From positions 992,001 to 1,056,000 of the forward strand of contig NZ_FIZX01000001.1 of assembly GCF_900055185.1 (NCBI RefSeq): a DNA stretch of 64,000 bases, written 5' to 3'. This DNA is from Grimontia celer (GTDB lineage Bacteria; Pseudomonadota; Gammaproteobacteria; Enterobacterales; Vibrionaceae). Shown piece by piece: positions 55,725 to 63,038 of this stretch. The translations under genes were made by a program, and so were the position numbers. Position 1 is the stretch's first letter. The number at the start of each line of letters is the position of its first letter. The notes under the pieces are model-generated. The model ran no database searches. It was not told the DNA's origin and saw nothing but the letters and a program-made list of their open reading frames with translations.

Positions 55725-56669
55725 ATGAAAATCATTATGGTGGGTGAAGGTGCTTTCGGTCACAAGCATCTGGATGCGCTAAAGAACATTGACGATGTGG
55801 AGGTCGTGTCGATTGCCGGTGGTGTAGAAGAAAGCACCAAGGCAACGGCCGACAAATATGGGATCGCGCACTGGACACTCGACTTACAGGAAGCGCTGGC
55901 TCAACCGGGCGTTGAAGCGGCAATTATTACGTCGCCGACACCTATTCACGCCAGACAAGCCATCGAAGTGATGAAAGCGGGCAAACACGTCATGGTAGAA
56001 ATCCCGATGGCGGATTCTCTGGCTGATGCCCAAGCCGTGTGCGATGTTCAGAAAGAAACTGGATTGGTTGCTATGGCAGGTCACACGCGCCGTTTCAACC
56101 CAAGCCACCAATACCTGAACAAGAAGTTCCGTGCGGGTGAACTGAACATTCAACAAATGGATGTGCAGACCTACTTCTTCCGTCGTAAGAACCTGAATGC
56201 TTTGGGTCAGCCGCGCAGCTGGACCGATCATCTGCTCTGGCACCACGCTTGTCACACGGTTGACTTGTTCGCTTATCAAACGGGCGAAGAGATTGTGGAT
56301 GTGATGGCCATGCAAGGACCAAAACACCCAGAACTCGGTATCGCCATGGACATGAGCATCGGCATGAAAACCACCTCTGGCGCGATTTGTACTCTGTCGC
56401 TGTCGTTTAATAACGATGGCCCATTGGGTACTTTCTTCCGCTATATCTGTGACAACGGCACTTATATTGCTCGATATGATGACCTGGTAGACGGTAAAGA
56501 GAACCCGATTGATGTCAGCAAAGTGGATGTATCCATGAACGGCATCGAATTACAGGATCGCGAGTTTATCGCTGCTATCCGCGAAGGCCGTGAGCCTAAT
56601 GCCAGTGTGAGTCAGGCATTGATTGCCATGAAGGTGCTGGATCGCATCGAAAAAGCATTGGGTGAGTAA
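55725..56669 (+). CDS. ligC: 4-carboxy-2-hydroxymuconate-6-semialdehyde dehydrogenase
   Basis: This 314-aa Gfo/Idh/MocA-fold protein has the Rossmann start KIIMVGEGAFGHKHLDAL, the EIPMADSL region in place of EKP, HTRRFNPSHQYL, and DHLLWHHACHTVDLF (about 166-180), typical of LigC. It oxidises the ring-cleavage hemiacetal to 2-pyrone-4,6-dicarboxylate with NADP+. It sits 10 nt after ligB. Confidence 0.92.
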   Translation: MKIIMVGEGAFGHKHLDALKNIDDVEVVSIAGGVEESTKATADKYGIAHWTLDLQEALAQPGVEAAIITSPTPIHARQAIEVMKAGKHVMVEIPMADSLADAQAVCDVQKETGLVAMAGHTRRFNPSHQYLNKKFRAGELNIQQMDVQTYFFRRKNLNALGQPRSWTDHLLWHHACHTVDLFAYQTGEEIVDVMAMQGPKHPELGIAMDMSIGMKTTSGAICTLSLSFNNDGPLGTFFRYICDNGTYIARYDDLVDGKENPIDVSKVDVSMNGIELQDREFIAAIREGREPNASVSQALIAMKVLDRIEKALGE

Positions 56670-56723
56670 CTCAAGCGATTACGCAAAGAATAAAAAGAAT
56701 AAGAAGTAGAAGGAATGACACCT

Positions 56724-57734
56724 ATGGAAAAGCGCAACATTGGCTCACTGGCGGTATCGCCGGTTGGACTTGGCTGTATGAGCATGTCTCACGGCTATGG
56801 CCCAAGCGACGAGCCGACCTCCATCCAGTTACTCAATGAAGCGCTCGACGCAGGTTATGATTTCCTCGATACCGCCACCATGTACGGCGGCGGCAAAAAT
56901 GAAGAACTGATCGCTAAGGCAGTGAAACATCGTCGCAGCGAATACGTTCTTGCTAGCAAATGCGCGCTTTTTAAGAAAGACGGAAAACCCACCATTGATG
57001 GCAGACCGGAAACCATTCGCTCTCAGTGTGAGTCCAGCCTAAAGCGATTGGAAACCGATGTTATTGACCTGTACTACCTGCATCGACTCGATCCGAAAGT
57101 GCCCATAGAAGAGAGTGTCGGTGCCTTGGCAGAGCTGGTCAGGGAAGGGAAGATCCGCGAAATCGGGCTGTCTGAAGTATCCAGCGATACATTACGACGC
57201 GCACATTCGATCCACCCCATTGCGGCCGTGCAGTCGGAATATTCGCTTTGGACAAGATTGCCTGAACTTAAAATGCTCGATGTTTGTGAAAAACTCGGCA
57301 CCACTTTTGTGCCATTCTCGCCGCTCGGTCGTCAATTCCTGACGGGGAAAGCCCAAGAAGCCTCGTTACTGACCGAGGGCGATATTCGTACTAATAATGC
57401 AAGGCCAAGGTTTGATGCTGAGGCCTTTGCGAAAAACAGCGAACTGTTGAAACCGCTGGCAGAGATCGCCAAAGAACTTAACTGTTCTTTAGCTCAGCTT
57501 GCACTGGCGTGGGTGATTCATCAGTCTGACAGCCAAGGTAAGAAAACGTTAGTCCCGATTCCTGGTACCAAACACATCGAATACATGCAGGAGAATATTG
57601 GCGCCCTCAACGTCAATATGACACCTGATGTTGTCTCGCATCTCTCGACCTTGATCCACGATGACCTTGTCATTGGGGAGCGTTATAGCGAAGGTCAGAT
57701 GAAGGTGATGGATTCGGAGCGGGATCGCGTTTAA
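56724..57734 (+). CDS. Aldo/keto reductase at the end of the protocatechuate operon
   Basis: This 336-aa protein starts at ATG 56724, 9 nt after AGGA; the ATG at 56715 directly abuts the Shine-Dalgarno sequence. The catalytic tetrad is visible: D and Y in FLDTATMYGGGKNEEL, Lys in VLASKCAL, and His in DLYYLHRLD. It resembles the AKR YajO/IolS-type group. It is co-directional with ligC after 54 nt, so probably co-transcribed, but it is not a known step of the 4,5-cleavage pathway. Its stop codon touches the stop of the convergent gene. Confidence 0.9.
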   Translation: MEKRNIGSLAVSPVGLGCMSMSHGYGPSDEPTSIQLLNEALDAGYDFLDTATMYGGGKNEELIAKAVKHRRSEYVLASKCALFKKDGKPTIDGRPETIRSQCESSLKRLETDVIDLYYLHRLDPKVPIEESVGALAELVREGKIREIGLSEVSSDTLRRAHSIHPIAAVQSEYSLWTRLPELKMLDVCEKLGTTFVPFSPLGRQFLTGKAQEASLLTEGDIRTNNARPRFDAEAFAKNSELLKPLAEIAKELNCSLAQLALAWVIHQSDSQGKKTLVPIPGTKHIEYMQENIGALNVNMTPDVVSHLSTLIHDDLVIGERYSEGQMKVMDSERDRV

Positions 57735-58304
57735 CTATTTTGGCTGCGTTATGGTTGGTAGCGCATGATGCAGCCAGTTTTTAATCTCTTGTTTCATAGA
57801 TGCTATGTTGCTCTCCCACAACTTCATTTCAGTCGCATAAGCCTTTGCGGTTAATGCGCGAATTTCACTTTCAGATTCCTTGTTTAGTGCAGTCAAGGTG
57901 TAAGTGATCGCGACCTGCGAGCCCTGTCCGTCACCAGTAATGATGAGATCAATCGTTCCCACCGTTTTTTGTGGTTCCAAGCGGGTATAAGAAATCTGGC
58001 CTTGTTCAACATCAAACTGCGTAACGACAAAAACAGTGTTGTTTGAAGCGGCATTGATGAAAACATCATTGGGCTGGAATCCGTTACCTTTGATAAAGGT
58101 GGGATGCCAGTTGGGTGTCCAAAGCACTTCCCCTAGACCAGTAAATAGAAATGCCGATTGTTCAGGAGGGAAAGGAACAGACACAGTGTGACTGTGAGAG
58201 ACGTTTGCAAATAGTGCCATTTTGAATGTGTTTTTCTTAAACAGGGACTCGTCTGGAAGCGAGCCTAGTAGCGAAGCGGTTTGATTGGCGAGGAAGTTAT
58301 TCAT
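57735..58304 (-). CDS. SRPBCC/START-like protein of unknown function
   Basis: This 189-aa protein starts at ATG 58304 with GGAGA upstream. The long open frame upstream of it (to 58640) has no ribosome site and is discarded. The central segment (HSHTVSVPFPPEQSAFLFTGLGEVLWTP, then VTQFDVEQGQISYTRLEP, then ITYTLTALN) and a long C-terminal helix fit the SRPBCC (Bet v1-like) ligand-binding fold. No function can be named. Confidence 0.72.
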   Translation of the reverse strand: MNNFLANQTASLLGSLPDESLFKKNTFKMALFANVSHSHTVSVPFPPEQSAFLFTGLGEVLWTPNWHPTFIKGNGFQPNDVFINAASNNTVFVVTQFDVEQGQISYTRLEPQKTVGTIDLIITGDGQGSQVAITYTLTALNKESESEIRALTAKAYATEMKLWESNIASMKQEIKNWLHHALPTITQPK

Positions 58305-58434
58305 GTTATCTCTCCGGTAGGGTTGAATAGCTACCGTAAAGACTGATCCTGTAGTCGGGTCAATACAGTTAGAGATAGAATGTATTATTTGCGCTACGCT
58401 AATTGTTAAACATAACAACAAGGAAAAGCCGTTT

Positions 58435-58773
58435 ATGGGAAGCGCAGCCACAGTGCCAGAAGAGATGAAGTTGAACGTGATTTGCCGTTTGGAACCTGGC
58501 TGCTTAGGGCCACAAGGTGCGAGCAAAATCGACGATTTCTGCCAATACATTCTGGATGAGATGAATGCTTTGAATACAGGATTTATCTCCCTTGCCGTGG
58601 TACCAAGAAACGACAAGTCCTTACCGGAAATGCAGTTCAATATGTCAGGAAGAAAACTGACCCGCGATCAGGCTGGTAAGTATCTGCAAAAGTTCGACAA
58701 GAGCCTGGATGATTTCGAAGGCGAACTCGAAGGGAAGTTGGAGGTTTTGATTGATAAGTTTATGGGCTATTAA
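58435..58773 (+). CDS. Conserved small protein of unknown function
   Basis: This 112-aa soluble protein has the pattern NVICRLEPGCLGPQGASKIDDFC near the N-terminus, SLAVVPRNDKSLPEMQFNMSGRKLT in the middle and an acidic C-terminal helix (FDKSLDDFEGELEGKLE). I do not recognise the family. It ends at a good rho-independent terminator. Confidence 0.75.
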   Translation: MGSAATVPEEMKLNVICRLEPGCLGPQGASKIDDFCQYILDEMNALNTGFISLAVVPRNDKSLPEMQFNMSGRKLTRDQAGKYLQKFDKSLDDFEGELEGKLEVLIDKFMGY

Positions 58774-58806
58774 AGCGCATCAACAAACAAACTGGCGTTG
58801 AACGGA

Positions 58807-58835
58807 AGGCCGCTGATGCGGCCTGTTTTATTTTC
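58807..58835 (+). terminator. Rho-independent terminator
   Basis: The stem AGGCCGC / GCGGCCT with loop TGAT is followed by GTTTTATTTT, 34 nt past the small conserved gene. The tail runs into the end of the convergent ModF-like gene. Confidence 0.85.
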
Positions 58836-60279
58836 TTTCTAATTCGGCCTGATAGCACTGAGCACTGTCGTCGTAAACAAAAGTCAGTGTGTTTTTGATG
58901 CTTTCCAGCTCATCATCCTGATAGTGCGAAACGTACAAAAGTTGACTTAGATTCTCTCGCGCTATCAACTCCAACGTATTCTTCATTAAGCGTCGTCCTA
59001 AATATTCTAAGCCTTGATAGGGCTCATCCAGAATCAGCAGAGTGGGTTGCTTCACAATTGCGCGAGCAATCAGCAACAGGCGTTGTTGTCCGTATTCCAG
59101 TTTTCGGAAAGGTGTTTTGGCATATTGGCTCATGTGCAGAATGTCGAGCCACTCACGGGCGATGATGCGCTCCTGAATGTTAGGTTGGGAATACAAGCCA
59201 ATGGAGTCATAAAAGCCGGAAAGAATAACATCCAATGCCGAGCAGCTAACGCGATATTGTAGGTGAAGGGCAGAAGAAACCATGCCGATATGCTTTTTAA
59301 TTTCCCACACCGTTTCGCCTGAGCCACGCTTTTTGCCGAAGATGTGAATGTCGTTGCTGTAGCATTGCGGATGATCGCCAAAGATCATACCCAGAATGGT
59401 GCTTTTTCCGCAGCCATTTGGGCCTTTAACTTGCCAATGCTCACCTTTATCAATACGCCAGTTCACGCCGGTGAAAATGGTTTTCTCTGTGTATTCGACC
59501 GTGCCATCTATTAATTCGAAAATCGGGTTTTCAAATTGAGTGGCGTGCTGATAACGACGGATAAGCGTCATCATCTCTTCACTTTGTTGTTCAGACTGTG
59601 CGGTGATTTGCTGGATGATGGGGTGGTTATCCCATCCTGCTTTGTCTATCAGTTCAACCAACTTTCCACGCTCAAACATGGCGACATGGTCAACCCAATC
59701 GGGCAGGTCTTCTTCCCGCGCAAATATCACCATCATCTGAACTGATTCAGAGAGCTTCTCTAAATAGTCAGCAAGTGATTGACGGTGAGCAATGTCCAAG
59801 CCTGCAAAAGGGTTGTCCAGCACCACAAAGTCAGGCTTTTCTGCCAATGCGCGCGCCAACATCACCCGACGGGTTTCGCCAGTGGAAAGCACACGAAAGC
59901 CACTCTCTTTGAGATGAACGAGATCGAGATCTTCAATCAATTGATGGGTCAGGGTCACGTCTTCGCACTGTTCGAAAATCAGGTCATAGACGCTGGTGCC
60001 ATTATCTATGCGGTCAAGAAAGTCAGTGTCATCTTTGGCGCGTTCTTCCTCTAGCAGTTTTTGCTGTTCAACTAACGAGACCTGCGCAATTTTCCCATCT
60101 CCGATTTTCAGCTCGCCATCGAATTCGATGGTGTCGCACAACACGCCACCCAGAAGAGAGCCAATGTCACCTTCCGTGCTGAAAACCGCCCAAGATTCGT
60201 TGTTGGCAATCGTCCAGTTCTCGATTTGAAGCGCAGATGTTGAGCTTTGTGAGATGAGCTGCTTGAAGTTGATATCCAT
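58828..60279 (-). CDS. modF: ModF-like double ABC ATPase
   Basis: This 483-aa protein has two tandem nucleotide-binding domains and no TM. Domain 2 (about 255-480) is canonical: GPNGCGKST, signature-like LEYGQQRLLLIARAI, Walker B LLILDEPYQGL and YVSHYQDD. Domain 1 (about 1-225) keeps a signature (LSTGETRRVMLARAL) and Walker B-like VVLDNPFAGLD, but its Walker A is lost (FSTEGDIGSLLGG). This matches ModF/PhrA, a protein near molybdate transport genes in E. coli with unclear function. No mod genes are adjacent here. Confidence 0.85.
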   Translation of the reverse strand: MDINFKQLISQSSTSALQIENWTIANNESWAVFSTEGDIGSLLGGVLCDTIEFDGELKIGDGKIAQVSLVEQQKLLEEERAKDDTDFLDRIDNGTSVYDLIFEQCEDVTLTHQLIEDLDLVHLKESGFRVLSTGETRRVMLARALAEKPDFVVLDNPFAGLDIAHRQSLADYLEKLSESVQMMVIFAREEDLPDWVDHVAMFERGKLVELIDKAGWDNHPIIQQITAQSEQQSEEMMTLIRRYQHATQFENPIFELIDGTVEYTEKTIFTGVNWRIDKGEHWQVKGPNGCGKSTILGMIFGDHPQCYSNDIHIFGKKRGSGETVWEIKKHIGMVSSALHLQYRVSCSALDVILSGFYDSIGLYSQPNIQERIIAREWLDILHMSQYAKTPFRKLEYGQQRLLLIARAIVKQPTLLILDEPYQGLEYLGRRLMKNTLELIARENLSQLLYVSHYQDDELESIKNTLTFVYDDSAQCYQAELERK

Positions 60280-60493
60280 ATCGTTTTGTTTGTGGTTGTT
60301 TTGTCAGCAAGTAGGGGAGTTATAGCAAGTTTATAAATCACTGTAAGTATTTAATGTTTTGAATGTAATAAATTAGTTCTTCGTGTTTCCTCTAAATGGG
60401 GCACTGGTGAGGCACGAGCTAAATTTCATATTCAACTATTCAACCTGATTTTAGGAAGTTTAGGGCGTGAACTTGCCGTAGACTTCCAGCACC

Positions 60494-60652
60494 ATGTTCA
60501 GCGTAAATGGCGTAAGGTTCAGCTACTCAGACTTGATAGTTACACCTGCCTTTAATAACACCGCATCACACGGTGGGCCAATCAGAGAGGGTAAATACGT
60601 ACGAATATCCTACATTGGCAATGACATTATAAAGCTGGAGCTAAGGCAGTAA
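60494..60652 (+). pseudogene. Short remnant of a larger protein
   Basis: An ATG-initiated 52-codon frame reads MFSVNGVRFSYSDLIVTPA then NNTASHGGPIREG and GNDIIKLEL. This looks like the C-terminal part of a longer small-protein family. Upstream in the same frame the sequence is broken by TAG at 60479 and 60461, so the N-terminus appears decayed. It has no convincing ribosome site. A genuine micro-ORF is possible but less likely. Confidence 0.4.
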
Positions 60653-60672
60653 CTTAGCGGGCAGGGCAGCAA

Positions 60673-61011
60673 TTGAAAACGTTCTTTAAGTACCTATTAT
60701 CCGTCTTCTTTTTCCTCATGGCGGTTGTCGTCAGTGTCATGGTTGATAGTCACCTAAGAAAGAACCCAGATGCCACCTACGAGCTGAGAGGTCGGTACAT
60801 ATCATCGCCCGATGGAAAGACATATCTTGTGATAGAAGATGACAACGGAGGCATGTGTGGTCCTCTAATCGTCAACGGGAAGGAATGGCCCCACGGACCT
60901 TATCAAAAAGCGGAAGTTATACCTGGTGACGTGACCATTGAATGTGGTTCTTGGATTGCCGTTAACGTTCAAAAGGGAACGACGTATTACTTTGACTACT
61001 GGGGTCCTTGA
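60673..61011 (+). CDS. Small exported or membrane-anchored protein of unknown function
   Basis: This 112-aa protein starts with TTG and has an N-terminal hydrophobic helix (about 6-25, YLLSVFFFLMAVVVSVMV). A compact beta-rich domain of about 85 residues follows, with two cysteines (GGMCGPLIV, IECGSWIAV), and ends YYFDYWGP. Probably periplasmic or membrane-tethered. The ribosome site is weak. Unrecognised family; lies in the AT-rich accessory region. Confidence 0.55.
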   Translation: MKTFFKYLLSVFFFLMAVVVSVMVDSHLRKNPDATYELRGRYISSPDGKTYLVIEDDNGGMCGPLIVNGKEWPHGPYQKAEVIPGDVTIECGSWIAVNVQKGTTYYFDYWGP

Positions 61012-61494
61012 AAAAAGAGCAGCACTATATGGTTCCTAAATTCGGTCAATCCTCTTATCCTGCAACTACCTAATTTCTTTGAACAAAATCTCCCCACTTA
61101 ACGCCTCGTGCGATCAAAATCAAGTCTCGATTTATGCACTTTGTGGTACATTCCCGCCAATAGTTTTAGACAGTGATGGCGTGTGCGTGCCGAGAAGCGG
61201 AGGGTGGTAGCGTAAGTAGCTTTTGCCCCATTTCGTGCTAGCGAAAGCTTACGGAACCCATCTTATCCCGAGAATTTTCTATAGATTTTCTAATGCTAAT
61301 CGTGAGCTGAATAGAAATACCCCATTTTGTCGTATTTTCTCGTTCGTGATTTTGGGATGCATGATGATACTTTATTAAAAACATGCGTTTATGCTAAGTC
61401 TAAGTGTCCGGTGGATGCGCAAAGAATCCTAAAGTGAGGTGTTTAAATACCCACTTTGGGATCTAATAAATTGTTAGAGTAACTAGGAGATATC
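61012..61494. other. Intergenic region in the accessory segment
   Basis: 483 nt without a supported gene. A hairpin CCTAAAGTG / CACTTTGGG (one G-T pair) occupies 61428-61460. GTTAGAG at 61473, 18 nt before the next start codon, resembles an integron R' core site, but no matching left arm was found. Confidence 0.4.
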
Positions 61495-62061
61495 GTGGAA
61501 CTATCTGAGTTAGTACCATTAGCAAACACAGTGATTTTAGTGTTTATATTTTTCTACCAGAAATTTAAAAATGCCGTTCTTCTTGACCGGATTGGTCAGC
61601 AAGAGAGATTGCTATCCGAAACAAGAGGACTGGTTGAAAAGCAAGCGACAGCAATCGATGGTCAAGCCAAAGTAGTTGATACAGCATTGAAATATACTGA
61701 GTCATTTTCTGCTGACAAGCTTGAAACAATCATAAAAAGAGAAGTTGAGTCAGAATTTAAGCAGAAGATTAGCGATATAGAGCAAAACCATCAACAAGAA
61801 AAAGAAGAGCTATTGCTAAAAAGCTCCGCTTTTTCTGAGCTGGCAGAGGAGTCGATTACCTATTCAAATGAGATGTTAGAACGACATTATAAACCTTTAA
61901 TGAACTCGGTGATTTGGTATCTTTTATCCTTAGAAATAGATGCGAGAAACCACTTTATTGAGACAATGAAAGACTCGGAAGCAAAGAAAATTATCATTGC
62001 TGTTATTGAGGAAGTCGATGAAAAGTATGCAGGTCAAAAAGTTACTCTAACAAAAGCATGA
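61495..62061 (+). CDS. Membrane-anchored coiled-coil protein of unknown function
   Basis: This 188-aa protein starts with GTG right behind AGGAGAT. One N-terminal TM helix (about 5-24, LVPLANTVILVFIFFYQ) precedes a long, charged coiled-coil region (about 30-130, rich in K/E/Q) and a C-terminal helical domain (MNSVIWYLLSLEIDARNHF). It was probably acquired in a cassette, because its stop codon lies inside an attC-like repeat. No family recognised. AT-rich compared with the core genes. Confidence 0.65.
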   Translation: MELSELVPLANTVILVFIFFYQKFKNAVLLDRIGQQERLLSETRGLVEKQATAIDGQAKVVDTALKYTESFSADKLETIIKREVESEFKQKISDIEQNHQQEKEELLLKSSAFSELAEESITYSNEMLERHYKPLMNSVIWYLLSLEIDARNHFIETMKDSEAKKIIIAVIEEVDEKYAGQKVTLTKA

Positions 62062-62160
62062 ATGGGACGATTACTCGTGGCGCATCTTTCATAGAAACAA
62101 TGTGATTTAGGTGTTTCAATCATTTCGGGCCAGCAAACGCCCATTTTGCTATACGTTAGT
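62046..62160 (+). repeat. attC-like inverted repeat (possible integron cassette site)
   Basis: The left arm CTAACAAAAGCATGAATGGG (62047-62066) and the right arm CCCATTTTGCTATACGTTAG (62140-62159) form an imperfect inverted repeat bounded by CTAAC / GTTAG, the form of R'' and R' core sites. The span of about 115 nt is similar to Vibrio superintegron repeats. The preceding ORF ends inside the left arm, and the next ORF begins 32 nt after the right core, as in cassettes. No integrase or second clear attC site is in the window. Confidence 0.45.
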
Positions 62161-62191
62161 TGCTATCGGATTAAATTAGACTTGAGGGATT

Positions 62192-62692
62192 ATGGAACAC
62201 ATTACTAATCAACTTCGTGATCCATTAAATGAAACAACGAGAAAAGTAAGGCGTAACCTTTTAGCTGCTAGCCTTGTTGGTCTCGTTACAACTAAAGTAG
62301 GGCTTATTCCGACCCAAATAACAGCATTTGGTATAGCGTTTTCAACCTCAAATTTGGAAGAGTTAATGCTGTTAATTACGGCTATTACTGTCTTTTACTT
62401 GGTCAGTTTTTCCATCTACATTGCATCTGAGCTTCAGGGATGGTCTCTTTTGACTAAATCAAAGCATTTGGATTTGGTGTTCGAGCGCGCGACGCAAGCT
62501 GCACCGAGCGTGAAAAAGCTATATGGAGAACAGGTTGCTGGCATACAGTTAGATTTAATGAAAAGGAATAAACTCACAAAACCAATCTTTATCTGTCGGT
62601 TGGTTGTTGAAGTTCTACTGCCCATTTTAATTTCTGCTTATTCAATAACTCAAACTTTAAGTATTGATATAGTAGCGTTGTATATGCCTTGA
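62192..62692 (+). CDS. Small multi-pass membrane protein of unknown function
   Basis: This 166-aa protein starts at ATG behind TTGAGGG. Three hydrophobic segments are visible: about 22-45 (AASLVGLVTTKVGLIPTQ), 58-80 (MLLITAITVFYLVSFSIYI) and 137-160 (LVVEVLLPILISAYSIT). A soluble helical segment between the second and third (about 85-135) is basic. Unrecognised; cassette-like position after the attC-like repeat. Confidence 0.62.
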   Translation: MEHITNQLRDPLNETTRKVRRNLLAASLVGLVTTKVGLIPTQITAFGIAFSTSNLEELMLLITAITVFYLVSFSIYIASELQGWSLLTKSKHLDLVFERATQAAPSVKKLYGEQVAGIQLDLMKRNKLTKPIFICRLVVEVLLPILISAYSITQTLSIDIVALYMP

Positions 62693-63038
62693 GTATGCAA
62701 CTAACACATATGAGCCCTTCTCCGGTCAATAGGCAATAGCATTCTTTCGGCTGCATTAGCAGATAATGCTCTCGAACATTTTTTTTCCAACCTGAAGTTA
62801 TCCGAATTGACTGCTTTAGAGCATAAGGTCCAACTGATTCTTGTCCATACTTATGTCAAAGTATAGTGCTGGCTCGTTTATGTCCCTACTCGTGTCAAGT
62901 CAAGCAGTGCTGGTATGTTTATGCCCTATTGTGAGTTGTTTTTTTAAATTTTTAAATTTAAAAAGTTAGCGATGAAATATAGTCACATAGAGAATCAAGT
63001 CATTTAAATTTAAAAAATGAATAACTTGATTCTAATGG
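62693..63038. other. AT-rich region with short repeats, downstream of the RT gene
   Basis: 346 nt with no supported gene. An imperfect direct repeat of about 29 nt (AGTGCTGG...TTTATGYCCTA) sits at 62865-62894 and 62906-62933. Very A/T-rich runs occupy 62939-62964. Confidence 0.5.
62991..63033 (-). terminator. Hairpin just downstream of the RT-TOPRIM gene
   Basis: A perfect 10-bp stem AGAATCAAGT / ACTTGATTCT encloses an A/T-rich loop with an inner CATTT / AAATG pairing, 5 nt after the stop on the minus strand. T-runs occur about 25 nt further on. It is likely a transcript-end structure. Confidence 0.5.

Noticed and set aside
57735-58640. 301-codon reading of the SRPBCC-like gene
   Set aside because: The first 112 codons overlap the divergent promoter and part of the next gene and have no ribosome site. 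ATG 58304 with GGAGA is the likely start.
61473-61494. Second attC site before the coiled-coil gene (GTTAGAG)
   Set aside because: No complementary left arm could be found in the preceding 450 nt.
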